Shown here: piece after piece, positions 1 through 6,226 of the stretch
Layout: the number at the start of each line of letters is the position of its first letter
Numbering within the stretch: the stretch's first letter is position 1
NCBI GenBank assembly: GCA_014523595.1
Contig: JAATVN010000192.1
Coordinates: 1-10,216 of the forward strand
Origin: Nitrososphaerales archaeon TH5888
GTDB taxonomy: Archaea; Thermoproteota; Nitrososphaeria; Nitrososphaerales; Nitrososphaeraceae
Length of the DNA stretch: 10,216 nucleotides
Direction: 5' to 3'
Notes under the pieces: generated by a model
The model's input: the letters and a program-made list of their open reading frames with translations, nothing else
What the model was told of the DNA's origin: nothing
Databases searched by the model: none
Position numbers and translations under genes: made by a program

Positions 1-382
1 AGAAACAGTACCAGCATGTGAGATCACATCTATTAGTGACTATCATATTCGCAAGTCCGGAATGTGACAGATGGTTAGTACATAATCCACAGTTAGTCGG
101 GCATGCGCACTTGTCCACCATAACATTCGGTGCGTGTGCACCCTTTCCATCCATCCAATATGTGCTAAATTTATTGTACATCTTGTATGAACCAAAGTAC
201 AATTCCTCACATTCACCGTGTGTAGGACAGGTTTTAGTCATAAAGACTTTACCTTCTCTTTCAAAAACTTCAGCGTCAAGGATCATGTTGCAATCTGGAC
301 AGATACTTTGAGTAAATCGTATAGTCCTCTTGTCTGTGTTAACCTTATTTACGGTACGATTAGATATTTGTATTAATTCCAC
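1..382 (-). CDS. tes: Tetraether lipid synthase-like radical SAM protein, N-terminal part (runs off window)
   Basis: Reading the minus strand from a GTG at 382 gives about 127 residues that run off the left edge. There is a CPDC pair (near residue 30), then TKTCPTHGE, then CACPTNCGLCTNH, then TNRCDLTCWYCF, the CxxxCxxC motif that binds the radical SAM [4Fe-4S] cluster. This order of an N-terminal rubredoxin-like cysteine set, a second cysteine cluster and then the SAM motif is what I recall for the Tes/MJ0619 family, which joins two archaeol tails into tetraether (GDGT) membrane lipids. The start is constrained: an in-frame TAA lies immediately before the GTG and the next in-frame ATG is only after CPDC. 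The family call is recalled, not searched; the radical SAM assignment is firm, the Tes assignment likely. The gene is divergent from the TrmB-type regulator. Confidence 0.78.
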   Translation of the reverse strand, partial: MELIQISNRTVNKVNTDKRTIRFTQSICPDCNMILDAEVFEREGKVFMTKTCPTHGECEELYFGSYKMYNKFSTYWMDGKGAHAPNVMVDKCACPTNCGLCTNHLSHSGLANMIVTNRCDLTCWYCF

Positions 383-408
383 TTAATCTCGCCTAATATT
401 CATGTCGA

Positions 409-420
409 CTTTGTATATTT
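409..420 (-). promoter_or_regulatory. TATA-like element for the tes-like gene
   Basis: On the minus strand this reads AAATATACAAAG, about 30 bases upstream of the GTG at 382. With usual archaeal spacing, transcription would start a few bases before the GTG. A second A/T-rich box (CTATATAAG, 422-430) lies next to it and could serve either direction. Position-based inference only. Confidence 0.4.
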
Positions 421-490
421 CCTATATAAGTATAATGTAACTAATAATATGGTGATTAGTTTGGTTATCGATTGAGAGTAAATAGTACAT

Positions 491-503
491 CTAAAATATA
501 TAG
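491..503 (+). promoter_or_regulatory. TATA-like element for the TrmB-type regulator
   Basis: CTAAAATATATAG centred near 498 predicts a start of transcription near 524, giving a short leader before the ATG at 535. This argues against the upstream in-frame TTG (472) and ATG (505) as starts, because they would lie before or within the predicted promoter. Confidence 0.42.
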
Positions 504-534
504 TATGTTTCTGTTATCCAGTCTAACCATTATT

Positions 535-1302
535 ATGAGTTTATCTGATAAGACCAAGAAAGCAATGGAAGAGGTAGGTTTGGGGAGTTATGAAATAAAA
601 GTTTACATTTCATTGCTTGAAAATGGGTCGATGCCAGCTTCTGAGATAAGTAAAAAATCGAATGTGCCTTATTCAAAGATATACGAAGTTTTAAATTCTT
701 TAGAAGAAAGAGGCTGGATTGAATCTAATAGCTCGAGACCGCAGAAATTCTTTCCCAATTCACCCCAAACTGCAACAGAAACTACTAGGACATTGATTGA
801 AAAAAAGATGGACTCTAACAATGAGTTAATAATACAAGAACTAATGCCCATTTACGAAAAAACAGGGATAAAGGAAAGGCCAGAGATTTGGGTGGTAATG
901 GGTTTATTTAATATCGCTAATAAGGTTCAAGAAATAATTCAAAACTGCAGGAAGGAATTGCTAATTGCGTTACCTCAAGGGGCGGAAAACATTGTCGGCA
1001 TTATTCAGGCCACGTTAAGAACACTGTCAGAGAAAGGTGTAAAAATTGCAGTCCTTGTTTCTGAAAATACAAGTAAAGAAACAATCCTCACGATTTCAAG
1101 AGTAGCTGAAGTTAGAGTTAAGAACAATATGTTTGGGGGAGGAGTCATTGGTGATATTAATCAGGTTATGATATTACTTGGAAATGGAAGAAATGAAAAG
1201 GGATCTGTAGAGCCAATCGCAATTTGGGCGAATCATATCGGTTTGACAGGATTTGCGAAGGAATACTTTAGCTATTTATGGTCTGATGCAAGTTCAAAGT
1301 AA
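535..1302 (+). CDS. TrmB-family transcriptional regulator
   Basis: This 255-residue protein has an N-terminal winged helix (about residues 13-80: EVGLGSYEIKVYISLLENG, then ASEISKKSNVPYSKIYEVLN, then LEERGWIE) typical of TrmB regulators. A linker helix (about 80-110) precedes a C-terminal domain (about 115-250) with alternating strands and helices, which in TrmB relatives acts as a ligand-sensing part. TrmB proteins bind DNA near promoters and are often effector-controlled; the effector here cannot be read from sequence. The start at MSLSDK is preferred because it places the helix-turn-helix at the usual distance and fits the TATA-like box at 491-503; the in-frame extension to 472 (TTG) adds hydrophobic residues untypical of the family. 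The gene is divergent from the tes-like gene, so it may act on the shared intergenic region, but this family is expanded in ammonia-oxidising archaea and adjacency is weak evidence. Confidence 0.88.
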   Translation: MSLSDKTKKAMEEVGLGSYEIKVYISLLENGSMPASEISKKSNVPYSKIYEVLNSLEERGWIESNSSRPQKFFPNSPQTATETTRTLIEKKMDSNNELIIQELMPIYEKTGIKERPEIWVVMGLFNIANKVQEIIQNCRKELLIALPQGAENIVGIIQATLRTLSEKGVKIAVLVSENTSKETILTISRVAEVRVKNNMFGGGVIGDINQVMILLGNGRNEKGSVEPIAIWANHIGLTGFAKEYFSYLWSDASSK

Positions 1303-1378
1303 AGTCTAAATTTGAAATTGCCATCCTTTCGACACAAATACAATCTAACTTTTAAGTCTCCTCAAGCGTAATAGTAAA

Positions 1379-1446
1379 GGACAAACAATGACGGAATAGC
1401 CCTACTGAAGACAATATGAAGTAGATCTTGAGTTAGGAGTTTGTCC
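1379..1446 (+). ncRNA. Candidate small structured RNA
   Basis: GGACAAAC (1379-1386) and GTTTGTCC (1439-1446) are perfect complements, closing a 68-base segment. Inside, CTACT (1402-1406) pairs with AGTAG (1420-1424) around a 13-base loop. A TATA-like CTTTTAAGT (1350-1358) sits about 26 bases before the first stem base, so a transcript could begin exactly at the stem. T-rich sequence follows (1466-1474). AATGACGG after the 5' arm and CTGA at 1405-1408 loosely resemble C and D' boxes of archaeal C/D guide RNAs, but no good D box abuts the 3' arm. It could instead be a DNA operator or a leader structure of the gene at 1576. The strand is inferred from the TATA-like box. Confidence 0.33.
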
Positions 1447-1575
1447 GACTTAAATTAAGCAATTATATTTTCTCTAGGATCAAGCATACAAACCAATCTG
1501 TAAGTGATTTACTAAGATGAAATATTAGGCGGCCGAAATAACTTGTCAGAAACTTGATAAATAGCAACTAATCCT

Positions 1576-2022
1576 ATGAAGACATTGGTACTAATAGAAG
1601 CACCTTGTTCGCTTGAAAGTTTTAGGAGGTTTATAATTGTAAGTACGTGTAGATCCTTTATAACAGAAAGTTACATGTATGATTTTGAAATATTTCCTGA
1701 ACGAGAAGAAGGGCCTGGGGCGATTTATATTGAAGCAGCGGATAAGGTTACGCTTAAGAAAATTCGTGAAATGACGTTCGTAAACGCCAAAGAAGTGCTT
1801 GGGATTATTTATTCTTCAAAAAGTGGAAACACAAGTCTCAAATGGAGACAAACTAGAAGGAAAAATGGAAAGGTAACTGGAGAGGCATCACCTAATGCAC
1901 TAGTGAATCTTGTTGAATCGGGAGTAATAACTCAAGAATGGGTAAACAGTTACCTTGAATCTTCAAAGCATAGTAACGAAATCAAGAACGACTCGAAATT
2001 GAACACTGGATCCGCTCAATAA
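1576..2022 (+). CDS. Hypothetical protein upstream of Pelota
   Basis: I do not recognise this 148-residue protein. It looks soluble, without signal peptide or membrane segment. Residues 1-80 alternate short hydrophobic strands and charged helices (KTLVLIEAP, FEIFPEREEGPGAIYIEAA, VTLKKIREM, AKEVLGIIYS), suggesting a small alpha/beta domain. Residues 86-103 are basic (SLKWRQTRRKNGKVTG), which could contact nucleic acid. The end is polar and probably disordered (from about 130). It ends 27 bases before the pelA start on the same strand, although pelA may have its own TATA-like box in that gap. A TATA-like AAATATTAGG (1520-1529) would give a leader of about 25 bases. Composition and reading-frame length support a real gene; the function is unknown. 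Confidence 0.72.
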   Translation: MKTLVLIEAPCSLESFRRFIIVSTCRSFITESYMYDFEIFPEREEGPGAIYIEAADKVTLKKIREMTFVNAKEVLGIIYSSKSGNTSLKWRQTRRKNGKVTGEASPNALVNLVESGVITQEWVNSYLESSKHSNEIKNDSKLNTGSAQ

Positions 2023-2032
2023 TTAAAAATAA
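2023..2032 (+). promoter_or_regulatory. TATA-like element for pelA
   Basis: TTAAAAATAA starts right after the stop codon of the preceding gene and is centred about 23 bases before the pelA ATG, so pelA could be transcribed leaderless from here independently of its neighbour. Weak, position-based call in an AT-rich gap. Confidence 0.35.
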
Positions 2033-2049
2033 TGTGAATAATAGTTCAG

Positions 2050-3117
2050 ATGATTGTACGGGATTCAAAGCATTCTGAAAAATCTAAAGCAATAATCCCA
2101 GAAGACCTAGACGATCTATTTACATTAAGAAGAATAATTGAAATAAACGATAACATTATCACAGATACCACAAGATCCATTAAACAGAGATCTGAATTTT
2201 CAAGACCTGATAAAGGCGAGCGAGTAAAAATAAGAATATTACTACGAATTGAGAACATTAATTTTGATGGTACTGTTGATCGAATAAGAATTGGAGGTAC
2301 TATATTAAATAGTGACAACGAATTAGTTCCAAAGGGCGTTCATCATTCTATATCAATCAAAGTAGATGATATGATAATTTTAGAAAAAAAACAGTGGAAG
2401 AAAATTCAAAGTGATATATTAAAGAATTCGGGCAACGATACAATCTACCTCTTAATTTCAATTGATATTCAGGAAGCTGCCGTAGCATTAGTAACGGGTA
2501 CTCATGTAAAGATTTTGCCGAATATTTATTCAGGTCAGAGTGGAAAAAGGTTTCAAGGAGCTAGAAAGATAAATGCAAATATAGACAAATTCTTTGAGGA
2601 AATACTCACGGGGATTAAGAGTGTTACTAATTTACACTCACAAAGACAAATGCTAGTTTTATTTGGTCCAGGAGAAACCAAGAGGAGATTTTTCAACTTT
2701 CTTTCTAAAGAAATCAATGACACGATTACAGTCCTGGAAGGAATAGACGTGGCCGGTGAGGATGGTATTTTTGTATCTCTACGATCCACATCTCTAAAAG
2801 AGCTATTAAAGGCAAGTAAGATTGGAATAGTCTCGTCTTTACTGGACAAATTAATTTATCTCATTCACAGAGGTGAGCCTAAATATGCCATTGGAGTTAA
2901 TGAAGTAAGGGATGCAATTAATAACAAATCAATAGAAAGCTTGATTTATTCTAACTCTATTTTAGAAAAGCTCAATGAGGTTGAATTCATAAATTTATTG
3001 AATTCTACTGAGACTGTTGGAGGAAAAATATATGGAGTAGACGCCTCAACCGACATTGGCCTTAGAGTTTCTTCCTTAGGAGGAGTAGTAGGACTTCTTA
3101 GATTTGCAATAAGATAA
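2050..3117 (+). CDS. pelA: Pelota, mRNA surveillance and ribosome rescue factor
   Basis: This 355-residue protein has full length for archaeal Pelota (Dom34), the eRF1 paralogue that enters stalled ribosomes with aEF1-alpha and, with ABCE1, splits them. The Sm-like N-terminal domain spans about 1-130 (DLDDLFTLRRII, then a beta-rich segment through GGTILNSDNELVPKGVHHSI). The central eRF1-type domain (about 135-260) contains SGQSGKRFQGARK and FGPGETKRRFF; there is no GGQ peptide-release motif, as expected for Pelota. The C-terminal domain (about 262-355) has LDKLIYLIHRGEPKYAIGVNEV and ends with GGVVGLLRF. The start ATG gives an N-terminus close to the family norm. It is convergent with cutA, with 27 bases between the two stops. 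Assignment is from recognised family pattern. Confidence 0.93.
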   Translation: MIVRDSKHSEKSKAIIPEDLDDLFTLRRIIEINDNIITDTTRSIKQRSEFSRPDKGERVKIRILLRIENINFDGTVDRIRIGGTILNSDNELVPKGVHHSISIKVDDMIILEKKQWKKIQSDILKNSGNDTIYLLISIDIQEAAVALVTGTHVKILPNIYSGQSGKRFQGARKINANIDKFFEEILTGIKSVTNLHSQRQMLVLFGPGETKRRFFNFLSKEINDTITVLEGIDVAGEDGIFVSLRSTSLKELLKASKIGIVSSLLDKLIYLIHRGEPKYAIGVNEVRDAINNKSIESLIYSNSILEKLNEVEFINLLNSTETVGGKIYGVDASTDIGLRVSSLGGVVGLLRFAIR

Positions 3118-3144
3118 CATATTGACAGATAAACACGAAGAAAC

Positions 3145-3471
3145 CTAACCGATTAACCATTCAAGATACTCTTTGTCGATGCTATCAATTTTAACTTCAA
3201 TAATTTCAGGTACTTCGTACGGATGTATTTTTTTTAATTCTTTTTTTAGTTTGGCAGATGAAACAGTTTTAAAAAAACAAAGATACTCATTATCATATTG
3301 TATCTTCTCCTTCCAGTAATAAAATGAATTTATTTTGATAATGTTTACGCATGCACACAGCTTTCTTGAAATCATTTCTTTCGCAATCTTACTTGCTGAT
3401 TTTCTAGACTGAAATGTGGAAATTATTATTGATCCTCTACTTGGTGATACTTTTACTTTCGTAGCATTCAT
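3145..3471 (-). CDS. cutA: CutA1 divalent-cation tolerance family protein
   Basis: This 108-residue protein matches CutA1 in length and layout: ferredoxin-like strands IIISTFQSRKSASKIAKEMI, LCACVNIIKINSFYYWKEKI, the strand YLCFFKTV, and the signature KIHPYEVPEIIEVKID (about 81-96), ending EYLEWLIG. Family members form stable cytoplasmic trimers and bind divalent metals such as copper; their role in archaea is unsettled. The first ten residues extend slightly beyond the usual start. The gene begins 50 bases downstream of the cdvB-like stop on the same strand with no clear TATA element at the expected distance, so the two are probably cotranscribed. Any functional tie to CdvB is not evident. 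Confidence 0.92.
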   Translation of the reverse strand: MNATKVKVSPSRGSIIISTFQSRKSASKIAKEMISRKLCACVNIIKINSFYYWKEKIQYDNEYLCFFKTVSSAKLKKELKKIHPYEVPEIIEVKIDSIDKEYLEWLIG

Positions 3472-3521
3472 TTGTTATCTTTGATGTATACTCGCCAATT
3501 TCGAAAAATTAGAAGGAGTAA

Positions 3522-4178
3522 TTACTCTGTATGTTCTCCAATTGAGGATCTAGAATTCCTGTTAAATGTACCCATAGGTACATCTGGAAAGTTGTCGGTA
3601 ACCCTTTGTTCTGCCACTATGCTTGCTTCTGCAAGTATGTTATTCATATCCCCTCCTGAAGGATTTAGCGCAAAGCCTATATCAGAAGTGTTATTTGCAT
3701 TTACCATAATATCGCTAAAGACATCACTAATTTCCCCCAGCTCCGTATCAACGTTTGGCATTAACCCAGTTAGTCCTGTTTTTACTTTAGAAAGTGTTCC
3801 AACAGCTGGTTTTAATGCTGTTAGAGCATCTCCGATATCTATAGTAGATTCTAATCTCATATGAACCTGCTCAAGTGACATTTTTAATTGCGAAATAGTC
3901 TTGATTGTTCTCCTAACTTGTGAGAGTTCATTAGAAAGCATCTTACTCTGCTGACTATCATGATTTTGTAAATGAGTAACAATTTGATCAAAAAGAGTTC
4001 TATCTTTAGATTTTAATTTTTCCAAAAGTGTATCTAATTTTTGTGTTTGAATTCCCAGTCTATTCTTTGCTGTTTCCATAGTCGGTTTTAGAGGTTTTTG
4101 CGTCCTCAAACTCTCCTTAATCCTTTCAGTAGGGTCCTTTTTGGCCTCCTTATTCCACTGGTTTGAAAAGCTAGTCAT
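3522..4178 (-). CDS. cdvB: CdvB-like ESCRT-III (Snf7 family) protein
   Basis: This 218-residue, highly helical and charged protein resembles thaumarchaeal CdvB paralogues, relatives of eukaryotic ESCRT-III that form filaments at membranes during cell division. Residues 15-60 form a basic first helix (DPTERIKESLRTQKPLKPTM, then AKNRLGIQTQKLDTLLEKL); a long helical hairpin follows (about 60-130); then a region MPNVDTELGEISDVFSDIMV and a conserved-looking helix ILAEASIVAEQRV (181-193) with NFPDVP. The extreme C-terminus is short and polar; I see no added winged-helix domain, so this may be a paralogue rather than the main CdvB. A poor TATA-like ATTTAAC (near 4203-4209) lies about 28 bases upstream. 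It is the first gene of a probable two-gene unit with cutA. The gene symbol indicates family, not proven orthology. Confidence 0.82.
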   Translation of the reverse strand: MTSFSNQWNKEAKKDPTERIKESLRTQKPLKPTMETAKNRLGIQTQKLDTLLEKLKSKDRTLFDQIVTHLQNHDSQQSKMLSNELSQVRRTIKTISQLKMSLEQVHMRLESTIDIGDALTALKPAVGTLSKVKTGLTGLMPNVDTELGEISDVFSDIMVNANNTSDIGFALNPSGGDMNNILAEASIVAEQRVTDNFPDVPMGTFNRNSRSSIGEHTE

Positions 4179-4284
4179 GACATCTAGACTATTCAGTAGA
4201 CGTTAAATCAAAGTGTCATATTTGAATAACCTGCTAGTAATATTTTCTAAACATGTTCACACATACTTCTAGTATTTTTTTCTA

Positions 4285-4446
4285 TCATAATATCTCAACA
4301 CCACCGAAATGTTTTCTTGTGATTCTGCCTAGGTCAGAAAAATTAATCCTACAAATCTTTGTTATCTCTCTAGTCGTTTTACCTTGTTAATACATCTCGA
4401 TAACCTTCTTTTCTTTCTGCTCTCTTGTTAGGGGAGGCGTATCCAT
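4285..4446 (-). pseudogene. Fossil of a small helix-turn-helix protein with an in-frame stop
   Basis: Reading the minus strand from an ATG at 4446 gives MDTPPLTREQKEKKVIEMY, then a TAA, then in the same frame QGKTTREITKICRINFSDLG, RITRKHFGGVEIL and a TGA. The pattern LTREQKEKxVIxxYxQGKTTREIxK, followed by a recognition-like helix, resembles the N-terminal helix-turn-helix of short proteins I recall as numerous in Nitrososphaerales; the TAA sits where that pattern has an ordinary residue. The relatives as I recall them are longer and continue into a coiled coil, so the 3' part is also missing here. Because the frame is kept on both sides, the damage to the HTH part looks like a single nonsense change. 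Strongly protein-like, but the parent family is from memory. Confidence 0.66.
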
Positions 4447-4450
4447 ATAA

Positions 4451-4633
4451 TATTATAGGTTAAAGGGACACAAAGCTCTTTCGTTTGTTGCTTCCTTTCT
4501 TGCTATTCTTCTGCTTTCTATTGCTACCTCTTGTTATGTAATTGATACTTATGCTGCATATGCTACTGAGATTTCTCGAAATCGGAATAAATTTAGTTTG
4601 GAGGCCTACAGGAGTTCGTTACGATACCATTGA
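4451..4633 (+). pseudogene. Orphan signal-peptide fragment without a start codon
   Basis: A frame open from just after a TAA at 4448 reads RLKGHKALSFVASFLAILLL, SIATSCYVIDTYAAYATEIS, RNRNKFSLEAYRSSLRYH and then TGA at 4631. Residues KGHK then a hydrophobic stretch of about 18, then DTYAAYA, look like a Sec signal peptide with a possible cleavage site after AYA, followed by about 25 mature residues. No ATG, GTG or TTG occurs between the upstream stop and the hydrophobic core, so it cannot be translated normally. Codon use and the intact amphipathic pattern argue it is not chance. Probably the 5' remnant of an exported-protein gene that has lost its start and most of its body. I do not recognise the parent. 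Confidence 0.55.
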
Positions 4634-4654
4634 TTGAATATTAGTTGTGGGTAC

Positions 4655-4664
4655 GTTTATCATC
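4655..4664 (+). promoter_or_regulatory. TATA-like element for archaemetzincin
   Basis: GTTTATCATC is centred about 26 bases before the GTG at 4686, predicting a transcript that begins at the start codon itself. It supports the GTG start of the following gene. Confidence 0.42.
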
Positions 4665-4685
4665 AAAGTTTGTTAACCTAAAGCT

Positions 4686-5264
4686 GTGGAAGTCGTCTTA
4701 CAACCAGTGGTGTCAAAGCTAGACAATAATACCATTTCCACTCTAGCCAATGATATATCAAAAGAGTTTGAAAATATCAAAGTGACGATTGCAACTGTTG
4801 CCAACGATTCTAATTTGGTTCAGCTAAAAAAAACATCTTCATTTGATAAGAGTAGAAACCAATGGTATTCCGCAAAGTTATTAGTTTGCTTCTTCGAGCA
4901 ATTCAGGCCGAACAAACATACAAAAATACTTTTCATCTTGGATGTAGATGCGTATTCAGATGGATTGAATTATGTCCTGGGAGAAGCGTATCCTAAAGGA
5001 GGATTAGGAATAATATATCTGCCTAGGATTAGACAACAATTCTATGGCCTAAAACCAAATGACCAGTTGTTTTACGGAAGGATGGTAAAAGAGTCTGTAC
5101 ATGAATTAGGACACGTATTTGGTTTTGTTCATTGTCAGAGTCCAAGATGTTTAATGCACTTTAGCAATTCTCTAGCAGACACAGATACCAAAGGAAGAAG
5201 CTTTTGTTCCAGTTGTAAAGACAAATATTTTAAACTACTTGTTGAACATATGAAAAAATACTAG
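4686..5264 (+). CDS. amzA: Archaemetzincin zinc metallopeptidase
   Basis: This 192-residue protein carries the archaemetzincin signature: HELGHVFGFVHC (residues 139-150), where H139, H143 and H149 bind catalytic zinc and E140 is the catalytic base, followed by C155 and MHFSN (157-161, the methionine of the Met-turn), and FCSSC with C174 and C177. The four cysteines C150, C155, C174 and C177 bind a second, structural zinc in this family. The domain upstream (LFILDVDAY, GIIYLPR) is the usual fold core. It begins with GTG; an in-frame TAA at 4674-4676 leaves no longer option, and a TATA-like box sits 26 bases upstream. Predicted cytoplasmic, no signal peptide. The biological substrate of archaeal archaemetzincins is not known to me. 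Its last codons overlap the truncated DUF72 frame. Confidence 0.93.
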   Translation: MEVVLQPVVSKLDNNTISTLANDISKEFENIKVTIATVANDSNLVQLKKTSSFDKSRNQWYSAKLLVCFFEQFRPNKHTKILFILDVDAYSDGLNYVLGEAYPKGGLGIIYLPRIRQQFYGLKPNDQLFYGRMVKESVHELGHVFGFVHCQSPRCLMHFSNSLADTDTKGRSFCSSCKDKYFKLLVEHMKKY

Positions 5265-5730
5265 TGGATATGATTATGCCACTGAATTTAGAAATCCCTC
5301 ATGGAATACTGAAGGGCCATGGGAGATGCTAAAGCATTACAATATAGCAGCAGTGATGACAGATTCTCCTGAGCGGGATAAGCTGCAGTTTCTTTCGGAG
5401 TCCATTATAACTACAAATCATTCTTTTATCAGATGGCATGGAAGAAATGCCAAGCATAGATACAATTATCTTTACTCAAAAGAAGAATTGAAACCATGGG
5501 TTGACAAGGTTAAGCAAATATCTTTAGAAACAGCAGTTGTGAGGGGTTATTTTAATAATCATTACGGAGCTAAAGCTGTTATCAACTCGTTACAATTCAA
5601 AGAGATGTTAGGAAATTCCTTATCAGAAATCGAAAAACAATCTTTGAATCATGCTCAAGAATACTACCGCCAAAAGGGTCATTCCTCAGTACCAGGACAA
5701 GTAACGCCTGATGACATGACAAATAGTTAG
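5254..5730 (+). pseudogene. DUF72 (YecE-like) protein, N-terminal half missing
   Basis: The frame opens after a TGA at 5251, inside the end of amzA, and immediately reads GYDYATEFRNPSW, the middle of a DUF72 TIM-barrel-like protein. It continues with MLKHYNIAAVMTDSPE, HSFIRWHGRN, YNYLYSKEELKPWVDKVKQI and GYFNNHYGAKAV, all characteristic of the C-terminal half. Intact members are roughly 230-280 residues; here about 158 codons exist and no ATG, GTG or TTG precedes the conserved EFRNPSW. The first ATG (5326) would yield only 134 residues and cut the barrel. The conserved part itself has no stop or frameshift, so the loss of the 5' end may be recent, or a short product may still be made. The role of DUF72 is unknown. 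Confidence 0.75.
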
Positions 5731-5809
5731 TAAAATCTAAAGTATGTATTTAAAATTGTGCCTACTAACAACAACATTTGTCAAAAATGCAACCGCAAAG
5801 TAATTCATT

Positions 5810-5819
5810 TTTTATATAG
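5810..5819 (+). promoter_or_regulatory. TATA-like element for the four-helix membrane protein
   Basis: A T-rich TTTTATATAG centred near 5815 predicts a start of transcription near 5841. This lies on a possible TTG start (5840) and 11 bases before the ATG at 5852, so it does not decide between the two. Confidence 0.45.
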
Positions 5820-5851
5820 TAGTTCTCTATAATAATCGGTTGTTGTCTAAA

Positions 5852-6226
5852 ATGCTACTGGTTTATGCTACAGCAGGGTGTACACTGATAGCAGGGATAT
5901 TGCATCTATATTTGGCCTCAAATGTTATAGGTAATAATTTATCTGTAGGTATCTTCTTCATAGTTGCTGGCATCGCACAGATATTCTGGATTCTTCCAAT
6001 ATTAAGAACTTGGGGAAGACTATGGATTTATGTTGGTATAGGCGGTACGGTAATCCTCATTATCATCTGGATAATTACAAGATTTCCAGACAACCCAATA
6101 ATTGGAAGAGACCTTCCTGTAAATTCAATGGGAATAGCTATAGAAGTCTTTCAAATAGCTTTCATAGTGCTCTGTAGTCTTATAATCACAAGAAATCCAA
6201 GAGGAAAAGACGTTACAACAAAATAG
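5852..6226 (+). CDS. Small four-helix integral membrane protein
   Basis: This 124-residue protein is almost entirely membrane: helices at about residues 2-24 (LLVYATAGCTLIAGILHLYL), 30-51 (LSVGIFFIVAGIAQIFWILP), 57-77 (LWIYVGIGGTVILIIIWIIT) and 94-113 (GIAIEVFQIAFIVLCSLIIT), with a basic cytoplasmic tail. Polar features that may matter are H18 in helix 1, W54 and R56 before helix 3, RFPDNPIIGRDL in the loop before helix 4, and E98. I recall similar four-helix proteins in Nitrososphaerales genomes but no function. In-frame TTG codons at 5840 and 5843 could extend it by up to four residues; ATG is chosen as the ordinary start. It stands alone: the DUF72 remnant ends 121 bases upstream and the next gene is more than 300 bases downstream. 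Confidence 0.78.
   Translation: MLLVYATAGCTLIAGILHLYLASNVIGNNLSVGIFFIVAGIAQIFWILPILRTWGRLWIYVGIGGTVILIIIWIITRFPDNPIIGRDLPVNSMGIAIEVFQIAFIVLCSLIITRNPRGKDVTTK

Noticed and set aside
18..311. 97-codon plus-strand open frame
   Set aside because: It is antisense to the radical SAM gene, whose cysteine motifs on the minus strand are clearly real.
472..534. Upstream TTG start for the TrmB-type regulator
   Set aside because: It would add 21 residues not typical of the family, and a TATA-like box at 491-503 favours the ATG at 535.
3472..3864. 130-codon plus-strand open frame
   Set aside because: It is antisense to the cdvB-like gene; the minus-strand protein has family-like sequence and this one does not.
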